Positions 34,509 to 43,764 of a stretch of 64,000 bases of DNA are shown piece by piece; within the stretch, counting starts at the first letter, position 1, and the number at the start of each line of letters is the position of its first letter. Below the pieces are notes generated by a model that was given only the letters and a program-made list of their open reading frames with translations, was not told where the DNA came from and did not search any database. This DNA comes from Rahnella sp. AA (GTDB lineage: Bacteria; Pseudomonadota; Gammaproteobacteria; Enterobacterales; Enterobacteriaceae). The translations under genes and the position numbers were made by a program. The stretch lies in NCBI RefSeq assembly GCF_002834385.1, contig NZ_PITQ01000003.1, positions 1 through 64,000 on the forward strand, given 5' to 3'.

Positions 34509-35173
34509 TGGACTGGCAGGCAATTATCACCTCTTTACCTTCGCTGGGCGACGGTATGATCGCGACGCTGAAACTTTGCGCCATCGCGGCATTTTGCTCA
34601 CTGGCGTGGGGCACGCTGATGGCGACCGCCCTGATGCGTGCGCCCGCTTTCTGGCAGCGGATCCTGCAGGCCTACACCAGCCTGACGCTGGCACTGCCGC
34701 TGCTGATCGTCATCTATTTGCTCTACTTCGTTTTGCCGGAATACGACATCACGTTCAGTTCGCCACAGGTTGGCGTGCTGGCGCTGACGTTGTATTACGC
34801 GCCGTATATCGCACAGGTGATCCGTTCCGCGGTTGAGGCGTTACCGCGCGGCCAGTGGGAGGCCTGCCGGGTTCTGGGGCTGAGCCGCACCGAACAGCTG
34901 CGTGACGTAGTTTTGCCACAAACACTGCCGCAGATGTTATCGCCGCTGGTCGGGCTGATGATCGGCCTCATCAAAGATTCCGCCCTGCTGTCGATTGTCT
35001 CGGTGCAGGAATTTATGTACGCCGCCAAACAGGCGATTTCGGATACTTACGCGCCGCTGGAGATCTATCTCACCGTGGCGTTGTGTTACTGGGTGCTGAA
35101 CAGCCTGATTGACTGGCTGGCGCGCCATATTGAATTTCGCATGACGCGCTATCGTCGCGGCCTGCAACATTAA
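34508..35173 (+). CDS. Polar amino acid ABC transporter permease 2
   Basis: A 221-residue HisQ/GlnP-type permease with the EAA-like loop WEACRVLGLSRTEQLRDVVLPQ, which contacts the ATPase. It forms a heterodimer with the preceding permease. No ATP-binding gene occurs in this operon, so the ATPase must come from elsewhere. Confidence 0.88.
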   Translation: MDWQAIITSLPSLGDGMIATLKLCAIAAFCSLAWGTLMATALMRAPAFWQRILQAYTSLTLALPLLIVIYLLYFVLPEYDITFSSPQVGVLALTLYYAPYIAQVIRSAVEALPRGQWEACRVLGLSRTEQLRDVVLPQTLPQMLSPLVGLMIGLIKDSALLSIVSVQEFMYAAKQAISDTYAPLEIYLTVALCYWVLNSLIDWLARHIEFRMTRYRRGLQH

Positions 35174-35187
35174 CCAGGAGAAAAAAC

Positions 35188-35865
35188 ATGTCAGCTGACC
35201 TTGAACATCGCGACATCCAGCTCATTCCGGCGCGCCACGGCAAAGCGGTGCATTTGAAAAAGGGCGAAGCGGTGCAGGTGGTGAATTTACACGGAACCCA
35301 GGTGGTCGATTGCTGGGCGTATAACGCGGCGGACGTCAGTGAATATATGTGCATGGAAGCCACGCGGGTGTGGAATCAGCGGCTGAATCCGCAGGTCGGC
35401 GACAGCTTTATCACCAGCCAGCGCCACCCTATTCTCACGCTGGTGGCCGACACGTCGCCGGGCGTCCACGATACCTTTATGGCCGCCTGCGATGCACGTC
35501 GTTACGAACTGCTCGGTTGCACCGAACCGCACCGCAACTGCCACGACAACCTGTTCGAAGGCATGGCGGAGCTGGGTGTTAATTTGCCGCACGGCAACCT
35601 GGCGTCGTTCAACATTTTCATGAATATCCAGGTTCAGCCCGATGGCCGCACGCTGAAAACCCTGCCGGTCGTCACACGCCCGGGTGATTACATCATTTTG
35701 CGCGCCGAGATGGATTGCTATGTCGCCTTCTCCGCCTGCCCGCAGGATATTGTCAGCATTCAGGGGCAAGGCGATAACACGCCACGCGACGCCGAACTGC
35801 GCATCCTGACAGCGGGGTTCCCGCAGGTGAAATTGCAGGGGGCGTGGGTGCCGGAAGGGGTTTGA
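35188..35865 (+). CDS. DUF1989 protein, paralogue 3
   Basis: A 225-residue DUF1989 protein with intact motifs (VADTSPGVHDTF, CDARRY, HRNCHDN, FNIFMN, CPQD). AGGAG lies before ATG 35188. It is the last gene of the sigma-54 operon. With paralogue 1 it probably supplies catalytic activity on a guanidine- or urea-like substrate imported by the ABC system (inference). Confidence 0.85.
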   Translation: MSADLEHRDIQLIPARHGKAVHLKKGEAVQVVNLHGTQVVDCWAYNAADVSEYMCMEATRVWNQRLNPQVGDSFITSQRHPILTLVADTSPGVHDTFMAACDARRYELLGCTEPHRNCHDNLFEGMAELGVNLPHGNLASFNIFMNIQVQPDGRTLKTLPVVTRPGDYIILRAEMDCYVAFSACPQDIVSIQGQGDNTPRDAELRILTAGFPQVKLQGAWVPEGV

Positions 35866-35867
35866 GG

Positions 35868-36150
35868 CCAGCAACCTGGGCTCACCGCCCAGACTGGCTT
35901 CAGGCCAAAATCAAGACCTTGGGCTCGCCGCCCAAACTGGCCCAAAGGGCGCGTTATCGCGCGCGCCCTCTGGACACCCACGCTTTTAACTGCGCGCTAC
36001 CGCTTGCTGGCTATGTTTTAGTAACTTCTGCTATTGCCGCAAAATCCCGCCGCTGCGCGGTTCCCTTCACTCGGGTTTCAAACCGCGCGAAAAGAGTCGC
36101 GGTTTTCCACCTCTCCTTTCAGCGTGATTTTTGAAAGCGGCGAGAGGCTA
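35868..36150 (+). repeat. Structured intergenic repeat, copy 1
   Basis: This copy begins just after the DUF1989 stop. Stems are CTGGGC/GCCCAG (35876-35892), TTGGGC/GCCCAA (35919-35935) and AGGGCGCG/CGCGCCCT (35946-35969), then a conserved block and AAACCGCG/CGCGGTTT near 36080-36103. Copy 2 at 48210-48490 is closely similar. The following 36151-36527 is AT-rich and holds a TCCCCCT/AGGGGGA hairpin with GCGA loop (36231-36248), possibly a terminator, and the promoter of the next gene; no gene is seen there. Confidence 0.75.
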
Positions 36151-36527
36151 TGTAATTCGGCAGATTTGCTTGTTTTTTTGCCGGTCATTTTTTTGGAATA
36201 CAATTTAATGAATGTATATTTGTTTTCGCTTCCCCCTGCGAAGGGGGAGACGAAGTTTTATTTGCAAATCCAGCAAATAAATATTTAGGGATACTAATTC
36301 TTCTCAAATGAAATTTCATTCATACGCTGCACAGACCCTTATGTATACTCACATAATTAAGAAGAACAGATAATTTTTCAAATCTATACATCATCCATAA
36401 TGCATAGATTCTTTGCATTATACCCACGCAAGCCACCGGAGTATATTAGCGGGCATTAGAAAATGCTAAAGAATGGCGATAGAAAATTTAGAAAAGAATG
36501 TAATAACTTACTGTTTAATGGACTAAC

Positions 36528-37181
36528 ATGACAGATACTGATGATATAGCAGATCGGATAGCGGAAATTATTTTATCTCCAGAAACTATCACGGGGTTAG
36601 TGCATGGTGCACTTACTGTTCCTCTCGATTTCGGGTATCTGGTGTATGGGGTTTTTGATACAGATTCCCACTACAAACACGAAACCACCAGAATAAGAAT
36701 GGCTGATGCCATTAAAAATGACATTCTTAATTATGAAAATATAACTAATGCTGTGAGCATGGTATTTAATACGTTCAATGAATATCTCTCTGAGTCAGCG
36801 CAAGATAAAGTGTATCGTAATGTCATCGCATCAATCATTGGGAGGATGGGAACCAATACAATAATATCGATCACCACTGCCGCCGTACTAGAGCGTGTTT
36901 CTTTTATAACAGCCACTTTTAAATCAAGACCCATAGCCGCGCTAACCGGTGTTCTGCTCATTGGCGGCATGATGGAACGTTCGATAAGAACGTCAGAAAG
37001 GTTGGAACAACAGAGCCCAGACATATACAAGATGCTAAGGCAACGAAATTACGATCTTCTTTATTTTTTATTTGAAGCCTCTGCACAACCCTTCGTTGAT
37101 GCGATACAAGTTCGCGTTACGCAGGGAGCGCCTGCATTCAGAAAAATAATGGAAAAATTGAGAGGAAAACTGAATGCATGA
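36528..37181 (+). CDS. Candidate Hcp-associated membrane-active T6SS effector
   Basis: A 217-residue protein of no recognised family. It has a hydrophobic Ala/Gly/Ile-rich region at about 115-150 flanked by helical charged segments and no signal peptide. It is encoded upstream of a small two-helix membrane protein and an orphan hcp, the usual order for an Hcp-carried effector and its immunity protein. Similar-sized membrane-inserting T6SS toxins (for example Ssp6 of Serratia) are known, but I cannot show homology. The region is clearly AT-richer than its neighbours. Confidence 0.45.
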   Translation: MTDTDDIADRIAEIILSPETITGLVHGALTVPLDFGYLVYGVFDTDSHYKHETTRIRMADAIKNDILNYENITNAVSMVFNTFNEYLSESAQDKVYRNVIASIIGRMGTNTIISITTAAVLERVSFITATFKSRPIAALTGVLLIGGMMERSIRTSERLEQQSPDIYKMLRQRNYDLLYFLFEASAQPFVDAIQVRVTQGAPAFRKIMEKLRGKLNA

Positions 37182-37416
37182 CAATCGGCTATTTTTTAAA
37201 ACTGTCAAATCCATACTTAATGCATTAAGAAAAACTCTGTCATTTTTAGTTTACTATGCACTGGAATTTTTATATCCCTTGTTGGTAATAATGGGCTCAC
37301 TACTGTGCATTATGAAGCTTGAACCATGGCCTGCGAAGTTTATTGGCATGGCTCTCTGGCTGGTCTTTCTATACGGATTATATAATATTATTGATAGGTT
37401 TTTCGGGAAAAATTAA
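37174..37416 (+). CDS. Small membrane protein, candidate immunity protein
   Basis: 80 residues: a basic N-terminus, two hydrophobic helices (about 22-45 and 52-73) and a basic end. It overlaps the preceding gene by 8 nt, so the two are co-translated. A two-helix inner-membrane protein beside a putative membrane-active effector fits an immunity role. No homology is recognised. Confidence 0.5.
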   Translation: MHDNRLFFKTVKSILNALRKTLSFLVYYALEFLYPLLVIMGSLLCIMKLEPWPAKFIGMALWLVFLYGLYNIIDRFFGKN

Positions 37417-37448
37417 GAACATCACAATTCACTTAAAAAGGTTCTCGT

Positions 37449-37928
37449 ATGTCAAATCCAGTTTATCTTTGGTTAAATGACGAAAATGGCTCTCCAATTA
37501 TTGGAGAGTCGTTAGTGACAGGGAGAATTGGCTCAATTGAGATAAAATCGCTGAGTCATAATATGCATATTCCTGCGGATGCACACACTGGAAGATTAAC
37601 AGGCACCCGAGTTCATGAACCGATTACACTGCAAAAGGAATTTGACCGAGTAACGCCTTTTCTGTATCAGGCCTTAACAAATGGGCTAACGCTCAAATCA
37701 GCAGTCCTTAAAATGTATCAAATTCTGGATGCCGGGATAGAAAGCGAATACTTCAATATTATTTTGGAAAATATAAAAGTAACTGCAATTACCCCGAACT
37801 TGTTTCCGGGTGGGATGACAGGAACACATTTAGAAAATATTCAATTACGCTATGAATCAATTACATGGAAACATTGTAACGGTAATATAATACACAAAGA
37901 TTCATGGAACGGACGGATAACCGCATAG
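37449..37928 (+). CDS. hcp: Hcp-family T6SS tube protein (orphan)
   Basis: A 159-residue Hcp of the enterobacterial Hcp1 type. It has MSNPVYLWLNDENGSPI, the RVHEPITLQKEFDRVTP block, FNIILENIKV, and QLRYESITWKH at the end. AAAAGG precedes the ATG. It lies 27 kb from the T6SS locus in the window and is associated with two small genes. Orphan hcp genes often carry a dedicated effector inside the ring. A hairpin (CATCAAA..CCC/GGG..TTTGATG, 37969-38002) follows. Confidence 0.92.
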   Translation: MSNPVYLWLNDENGSPIIGESLVTGRIGSIEIKSLSHNMHIPADAHTGRLTGTRVHEPITLQKEFDRVTPFLYQALTNGLTLKSAVLKMYQILDAGIESEYFNIILENIKVTAITPNLFPGGMTGTHLENIQLRYESITWKHCNGNIIHKDSWNGRITA

Positions 37929-37968
37929 ATAAAACGATATCCAAAAAATATGACAACATCACTCTGAA

Positions 37969-38002
37969 CATCAAAACCCAGTCATCCCTCCGGGCTTTGA
38001 TG
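37969..38002 (+). terminator. Terminator-like hairpin after hcp
   Basis: CATCAAA and CCC pair with GGG and TTTGATG around a 12-nt loop, between hcp and a convergent gene. The flanking T-run is weak. Confidence 0.5.
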
Positions 38003-38008
38003 CCTGTA

Positions 38009-38644
38009 TTACTGCCCTTCCCGCGTCGTCTTCTCCAGTCCCGCTTTCAGATCTTCTTTCGACATCAGCACGCAATAGGTCGGCGTACCGCGTTCAAAGC
38101 GCCAGCCTTCAGAGAGTGCGCCTGCATCAACGACGTCGAAACCAAACGCATCGTATAAACCGGTCACAAGCTTTTTCGTTTCGGCGTTGTCACCGGCCAG
38201 CGGGAGTGCGCGGCGTTGCGGGTCGCTGGCGGGTAAGCCTTCGTTTTCAAGATCGATCATCCGAATCGAGTTGAACGCCTTAGTGATGGCCGCACCCGGC
38301 AGGAAACCGGCGAGATATTCGCTGGTCGTCGTAGCGTGGTTATCCAACTCGGGCACCTGACCGTCGCGATCCGGGTAATAATTTACTGCGTCGATGACCT
38401 GTTTCCCGGCGAGTTCGGCGGCCGGTAATTGCCCGATGGCAGTCAGCGGCACGGCAATCACCACGATGTCACCGAAAATTGCGGCTTCCGTGGCAGTACC
38501 GATTTCACAACCAATCATTGGTTTCAGGCTGAACAATGTCTGCGGCCCGCGTGAATTACTCAACATCACCTGATGCCCCGCCTTTAGTGCCAGTTTGGCG
38601 ACTGCGCGGCCGACAAACCCCGCGCCAATAATGCCTATTTTCAT
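38009..38644 (-). CDS. NADPH-dependent F420-reductase-like protein
   Basis: 211 residues from ATG 38644 (AAAGGTGA upstream; an in-frame start at 38689 is unlikely). The N-terminal Rossmann motif is IGIIGAGFVGRAVAKLALKAGH with SNSRGP, typical of the F420-dependent NADP-oxidoreductase family. In enterobacteria, which lack F420, such proteins are NADP-binding reductases of unknown substrate. It is divergent from a LysR gene. Confidence 0.82.
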   Translation of the reverse strand: MKIGIIGAGFVGRAVAKLALKAGHQVMLSNSRGPQTLFSLKPMIGCEIGTATEAAIFGDIVVIAVPLTAIGQLPAAELAGKQVIDAVNYYPDRDGQVPELDNHATTTSEYLAGFLPGAAITKAFNSIRMIDLENEGLPASDPQRRALPLAGDNAETKKLVTGLYDAFGFDVVDAGALSEGWRFERGTPTYCVLMSKEDLKAGLEKTTREGQ

Positions 38645-38748
38645 GATTTCACCTTTCATTTCGTTGCAGAAAGATAAAGAATAATTCAATACTCAGTGTT
38701 GATAAATCGCCGTCATCGATACAGACAAACAACAAAAAGGAGCGAATC

Positions 38749-39636
38749 TTGGACCGGTTAACCAGCATGAATGTGTTCGTCAGGACGTCCGAACTGGGCT
38801 CTTTTGCCGCCGCCGCAGAGGCATTGCGGATTTCACCGCAGATGGTGGCGAAGCACATTGCCCGGCTCGAATCGCGGCTGGGCACGGTGCTGATCAACCG
38901 CACCACGCGCCGCCAGCACCTGACCGATATTGGCCGCAGCTACTATGAACGCTGCAAACTGGTGCTGGCCGAGGCAGAAGCCGCCGATGCGATTGCGCTG
39001 GAAATGAAAGCCACGCCCTCCGGCGTTATCCGCGTGAATGCGCCGGTGACTTTCGGCTCTTCGACCCTTGCGCCCTTTATTACGCAATACCTGGATAAAT
39101 TCCCGGAAACGCAGGTGGAGCTGACGCTGACCGACCGGATGGTCGATCCGGTCGAGGAGGGTTATGAGGTGATTTTGCGCATTGGCGAACTTACCGACGG
39201 CCCGATGATTGCCAGCCCGCTCCGGCCTTACCGGCTGATTGCCTGCGCTTCGCCGGGCTATCTGGCGCAGAACGGTGTGCCGGATACGCCTGCCAGCCTG
39301 GCGCAGCATTCGTGTCTGGTTTACGGGATCTGGTCACCGCAGGATCCGTGCCGCTGGATATTCAGCAAGGACGGGAAAACGCATGAAGTCCACCCCGCCG
39401 GGCGTTTGCGTGCCAATGACTGGCGTGCCTTGTTGCATGCTGCGGTCAAAGGTTACGGCGTGACGCTGGGGCCGGAAGATGTGCTCAATGAGGAAATTAC
39501 GCAAGGACGGCTGGTGCAGATTTTGCCGGATTACACCGGCCCTTCCCGGCCGATGCATGTTCTGACACCGGCCGGGCTGAGGCAAACTGTGAAAATCCGC
39601 TGCTTTATTAATGCGATTAAAGAGGCGTTTGGCTGA
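38749..39636 (+). CDS. LysR-family transcriptional regulator (TTG start)
   Basis: A 295-residue protein of the AaeR/DmlR-like LysR group (MDRLTSMNVFVRTSELGSFA). It starts at TTG 38749, supported by AAAGGAG at good spacing and by the family N-terminus. The HTH is at about 17-36 and the effector domain at 90-290. It is divergent from the F420-like reductase and likely regulates it. Confidence 0.87.
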   Translation: MDRLTSMNVFVRTSELGSFAAAAEALRISPQMVAKHIARLESRLGTVLINRTTRRQHLTDIGRSYYERCKLVLAEAEAADAIALEMKATPSGVIRVNAPVTFGSSTLAPFITQYLDKFPETQVELTLTDRMVDPVEEGYEVILRIGELTDGPMIASPLRPYRLIACASPGYLAQNGVPDTPASLAQHSCLVYGIWSPQDPCRWIFSKDGKTHEVHPAGRLRANDWRALLHAAVKGYGVTLGPEDVLNEEITQGRLVQILPDYTGPSRPMHVLTPAGLRQTVKIRCFINAIKEAFG

Positions 39637-39653
39637 ATCGCACCGTCATAGAT

Positions 39654-41969
39654 TTACGAATCTGCCCCGACAAAAGCCGGAGGCTGAAACGCCGTCACAT
39701 CCGGCAGTGGCGCATCCCAGCGTTCAATCTCAATCCAGCAACTTTGCGCGGTACACCCCTGACCAAGCCGCGAACTCCCGCGATCTTCCGTCAGTACGTT
39801 CGGATTGCCGTGCTTATCGATTGAATCCGGCTGCGTCGGATCCTGCGGGTCATACCAGGCCCCGGTAGACATCTGCACCACGCCGGGACGCAAATCTTCC
39901 GAGATATGCACGCCCGCTAAAATCGCCCCGCGATCGTTAAAGACGCGCACGATGCTGCCTTCGGTGATGCCGCGCGCCGCTGCATCCTGCGGGTGAAGCC
40001 ACAACGGTTCGCGATCCTGCACTTTGGTGCTGCGGCTGACAGCACCGTGATCGTACTGGCTGTGCAGACGCGTACGTGGCTGGCTGGAAAGCAGATGCAG
40101 CGGCCATCGGGCGCTGAATGCCTGCTGTTCCTGCGCATCCTGTTCATACCAGAACGGGAAACCGGGACATTCTTCGTAATCAAAACCGGCGACAGTCTGC
40201 GAAAACAGTTCGATTTTTCCCGATGGCGTGGCGAGCGGCGAGCCTTGCGGGTCATCGCGAAACGCCTTCAGGAAGATCTGCGGCGCGTCCGGGCGCGCGT
40301 ATTCCATTTTTCCCTGTTGCCAGAAATCTTCAAAATCCGGCAGTTCGATACCGTCGGCTTCCGCGCGCGGACGCGAGATTTCATAGATATGGCGCAGCCA
40401 TTGCGCCGGGTCGCGCCCTTCGCTGAATTCCTCGCCAAAGCCCATTTTGCCCGCCAGTTCAGCGAAAATGCCGTAGTCACTTTTCGCTTGCGCGAACGGC
40501 GGAATATGCTGGCGCATGGCAATCATAAAGCCGTCATTGCTGGCACTGCCGATATCTTCACGCTCCAGCGACGTCGTCACCGGCAACACGATATCGGCGA
40601 ATTTCGCCTGCGCCGTCCAGTACTGTTCGTGAACCACAACGGTGTCCGGTTTACGCCAGGCATTGATGAGCCGGTTGATGTCCTGATGATGGTGAAACGC
40701 GTTGCCGCCCGCCCAGTACACCACACGGATATCCGGATACCGGCAATTTTTGCCATCAAACTGATATTCCGCGCCCGGATTGAGCAGCATGTCGGACAGT
40801 CGCGCGACGGGAATATGTTCGTGCACCAAATTTTTGCCCATCGGCAAACGCGGGCCGGAGAAAGTGCGACGGTCGGAACCGGCGAGATTAGTCGAGGCAT
40901 AGGCAAAACCCAGCCCACCGCCCGGCGTACCGATTTGCCCGAGCAATGACGCCAGCGCCACTGTTGCCCAGAAAGTCTGTTCGCCCTGCCTTGCCCGCTG
41001 CAATGACCATGCGATGTTGATCATCGTGCGTTTTTCCGACATCTCACGCGCCAGCGCCCGGATGCTTTCCGCGCTCATACCGGTCAGGGGCTCTGCCCAC
41101 TCCGGCGTTTTGGCTTTGCCATCTTTCGTGCCGGTCAGATAATCGCGCCAGGTGTCGAAGCCGACCGTATGGCTGGCAACGAAATCCGCGTTGTAGCGGG
41201 ATTCGTCGATCAACACATAGCTCAGCGCCAGCAGCAGCGCGGTATCGCTGCCCGGTTTGAGGGACATCCACTGCGCGGATTTCACCGAAGACAGATCGTT
41301 TTTCACCGGGCTGACGTTGATAAAGCGTGTGCCAGTTTGCTCCATCGTCTGAAGCCAGTATTTCAGGGAGTGATCGTTCGCGCCGCCGCCGTTAACCTGC
41401 GCATTGCGCCACGGCAGGCCGCCAAAGGCGACAAACAGCTCGCAGTTTCCGGCCAGAACTGACCAGTGCGTGTGTTGTTTTTGCAGAACATCCAGGTCGC
41501 CGATGATGTGCGGTAACAGGCGCTCGGCGGCGGCCAGGCTGTACGTGTTGGTGCTGCCGGTGTAGCCGCCAAACTGGTTGAAGAACCGGTGCATCTGGCT
41601 TTGCGCGTGGTGGAAACGCCCGGCGCTGGACCAGCCGTAGGAACCGGCATAAAACGCGGAATTGCCGTGTTCGGTTTTCACCCGCTGAAGTTCACCTGCG
41701 ATGAGCGATAGCGCGGTGTCCCAGCTGACTTCTACAAACGGCTCTTTCCCGCGCCCTTCGCGTGAGGCCGCGCCGTGTTGTAAATAGCCGAGGCGCACCG
41801 CGGGGCGGCGGATACGGCTTTCACCGTCGACGCCACCGACCAGCGACTGGCCGATTTCAGACGGGTTGCGATCCCATTCCACCGGTTTAACAGATTTCAA
41901 AACACCGTCATCCGTGGTGACGCGGTACGTCCCCCAGTGCATAACGGCCAGATCGTGATTGTTTTTCAT
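39654..41969 (-). CDS. bisC: BisC-like molybdopterin S/N-oxide reductase
   Basis: 771 residues from ATG 41969 (an in-frame start at 42017 is less likely). It is a bis-MGD enzyme of the DMSO/TMAO reductase family. The molybdenum-ligand Ser is expected in SYGWSSAGRFHHAQ. No signal peptide is present, so it is cytoplasmic, which fits BisC (about 770-780 residues; biotin sulfoxide and methionine-S-sulfoxide reduction) rather than TorA/TorZ. No Fe-S Cys motif is visible at the N-terminus. Confidence 0.85.
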   Translation of the reverse strand: MKNNHDLAVMHWGTYRVTTDDGVLKSVKPVEWDRNPSEIGQSLVGGVDGESRIRRPAVRLGYLQHGAASREGRGKEPFVEVSWDTALSLIAGELQRVKTEHGNSAFYAGSYGWSSAGRFHHAQSQMHRFFNQFGGYTGSTNTYSLAAAERLLPHIIGDLDVLQKQHTHWSVLAGNCELFVAFGGLPWRNAQVNGGGANDHSLKYWLQTMEQTGTRFINVSPVKNDLSSVKSAQWMSLKPGSDTALLLALSYVLIDESRYNADFVASHTVGFDTWRDYLTGTKDGKAKTPEWAEPLTGMSAESIRALAREMSEKRTMINIAWSLQRARQGEQTFWATVALASLLGQIGTPGGGLGFAYASTNLAGSDRRTFSGPRLPMGKNLVHEHIPVARLSDMLLNPGAEYQFDGKNCRYPDIRVVYWAGGNAFHHHQDINRLINAWRKPDTVVVHEQYWTAQAKFADIVLPVTTSLEREDIGSASNDGFMIAMRQHIPPFAQAKSDYGIFAELAGKMGFGEEFSEGRDPAQWLRHIYEISRPRAEADGIELPDFEDFWQQGKMEYARPDAPQIFLKAFRDDPQGSPLATPSGKIELFSQTVAGFDYEECPGFPFWYEQDAQEQQAFSARWPLHLLSSQPRTRLHSQYDHGAVSRSTKVQDREPLWLHPQDAAARGITEGSIVRVFNDRGAILAGVHISEDLRPGVVQMSTGAWYDPQDPTQPDSIDKHGNPNVLTEDRGSSRLGQGCTAQSCWIEIERWDAPLPDVTAFQPPAFVGADS

Positions 41970-42127
41970 TATTAGCAGGCTTTTATTATTGGCAAAGATT
42001 GGCAGGCAAAAACGCACATTAACATGGCCGCAACCGTGCCGCTATGCCATCGGTGTTATTCCCACTTTTATCATGTACTTATCTTTTTTTCACATTAGAC
42101 AAAATGTTACCCATTTTTTAGGATTAC

Positions 42128-42146
42128 GCCCCTTTGGGGCATTTTT
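42128..42146 (+). terminator. Small terminator/attenuator in the leader of the dipeptide ABC operon
   Basis: GCCCC-TTT-GGGGC is followed by ATTTTTC, 70-90 nt before the first gene. A second stem GACC/GGTC follows at once. This could be a leader attenuator. No riboswitch consensus was recognised. Confidence 0.45.
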
Positions 42147-42216
42147 CGACCGCTTCGGGTGGTCAATAGCAGCAGGGTATTTACACCGTTTCAGCACATA
42201 AAATTAGGATAATAAA

Positions 42217-43764
42217 ATGTCAACTTCCTGGAATCGTCGCGATTTTCTCAAATTTTCTCTGGCCGCCGGAGCCGCCTCAGGCATGAGCCTGACGCTGCCC
42301 GCTCAGGCTGCCGACAACACGCCGAAAAAAGGCGGACACCTCAAACTCGGGATTGACGGCGCGGCCACCACCGACCTGCTGGATCCGGCCACCTGGATAA
42401 GTTCCTACATGATGGTCGTTGGCTGCGCGTGGGGCGACACGTTAGTGCGCACCGATCCGGCCAGCGGCAAAGCCATTCCCGGCCTGGCGGAAAGCTGGGA
42501 AGGCAGCGAAAAATCAACGCGCTGGGTGTTTACGCTGCGCAAAGGCGTGCTGTTCCACAACGGACAACCGCTGACCGCCGACGATGTGGTGAAAACCATT
42601 CTCCGCCATCGTGATCCGAAATCCCGTTCCGGCGTGGTGGCGTACCTGTCGTCCATTCAGTCGGTAACGGCGGAAGGCGATAAAATCACCCTGACGCTCA
42701 ATGAAAGTAACGTTGATTTTCCGCTGGTGCTTTCGCTGTGGAACCTGCAAATCCAACCGGGTGGCGGCGTAGAAAATCCCAATGCTGGCATCGGCACGGG
42801 TCCTTACCGCATTGTGAAATTCGAAGCGGGCGTCTACACCCAACTGGAGAAAAACCCGCACGACTGGGACAGCGAACGCGGCCACGTTGCCAGCGCAGAA
42901 GTGATTGCGATTAACGACGCGTCTTCCCGTGTGGCAGCGCTCTCCACCGGCAAAGTACATTTCATCAGCGGCCTGAGCCCGAAGATTGTGGCATTGCTCA
43001 AAAATGGCCCGGTAACGGTTTACAACACGCCGGGGCGCGGACATTACACGCTGCCGATGATGGTTAATAAGCCACCCTTCGATAATAACGATCTGCGCCT
43101 TGCGCTAAAATACGCCATCGATCGCCAGCAGATCCTCGACCGCGTGTTGGGCGGCTATGGCTCGCTGGGCAATGATTTTCCGGTAAACAAGGCCTACCCG
43201 CTGTTCCCGGCCGATATCCCGCAGCGTCAGTATGATGCAGAGAAAGCGGCGTTCCACTTTAAGAAATCCGGTTACACAGGGCCGGTTGTGCTCGACGTGG
43301 CGGAAGGCGCATTTCCCGGCGCGGTTGATGCTGCCACGCTTTTCCAGCTCAGCGCGCAAAAAGCCGGTATCAAAATCGATATCCGCCGCCAGCCTGACGA
43401 CGGCTACTGGAATAATGTCTGGCGTAACAAGCCGTTCTGCGTATCGTCATGGGGAACGCGTTTAACGCAGGATCTGATTTACTCCCTCGAGCTGGGCCCG
43501 ACCTCCGCCAGTAACGAAACGAACTTCGCTAACCCGCAGTTTGCCAGCCTGCTGAAGCTGGCGCGAGCAGAAGAAGATGAAGCCAAACGTCGCGCGCTTT
43601 ACCACGATATCGCGCTGATTGTGCGCGACGAAGGTGGCACGCTGCTGCCGGTATTCAATAACTATCTGAACGCCAGCAGCAACAAACTTCAGGGCTATAC
43701 CGAGGATGTCGGCAACGACTTATCAAACGGTCAGGTAATTTCACGCGTCTGGCTGAACAGTTGA
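42217..43764 (+). CDS. Tat-exported peptide ABC transporter substrate-binding protein
   Basis: A 515-residue family-5 (DppA/OppA) solute-binding protein. The N-terminus NRRDFLKFSLAAGAA is a twin-arginine signal, unusual for this family in enterics and implying folded export. Family features include the LAESWEGSEKSTRWVFTLRKGV stretch. It is the first gene of a five-gene operon with two permeases, a fused ATPase and a dipeptidase. Confidence 0.88.
   Translation: MSTSWNRRDFLKFSLAAGAASGMSLTLPAQAADNTPKKGGHLKLGIDGAATTDLLDPATWISSYMMVVGCAWGDTLVRTDPASGKAIPGLAESWEGSEKSTRWVFTLRKGVLFHNGQPLTADDVVKTILRHRDPKSRSGVVAYLSSIQSVTAEGDKITLTLNESNVDFPLVLSLWNLQIQPGGGVENPNAGIGTGPYRIVKFEAGVYTQLEKNPHDWDSERGHVASAEVIAINDASSRVAALSTGKVHFISGLSPKIVALLKNGPVTVYNTPGRGHYTLPMMVNKPPFDNNDLRLALKYAIDRQQILDRVLGGYGSLGNDFPVNKAYPLFPADIPQRQYDAEKAAFHFKKSGYTGPVVLDVAEGAFPGAVDAATLFQLSAQKAGIKIDIRRQPDDGYWNNVWRNKPFCVSSWGTRLTQDLIYSLELGPTSASNETNFANPQFASLLKLARAEEDEAKRRALYHDIALIVRDEGGTLLPVFNNYLNASSNKLQGYTEDVGNDLSNGQVISRVWLNS

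Noticed and set aside
35844-36134. 96-codon open frame through repeat copy 1
   Set aside because: It starts inside the DUF1989 gene and then reads through conserved hairpins. The equivalent frames in copies 2 and 3 do not conserve a full protein, so selection appears to act on structure.
39993-40949. 318-codon plus-strand open frame antisense to bisC
   Set aside because: Shadow of the molybdoenzyme gene; no independent domain or ribosome-binding site.
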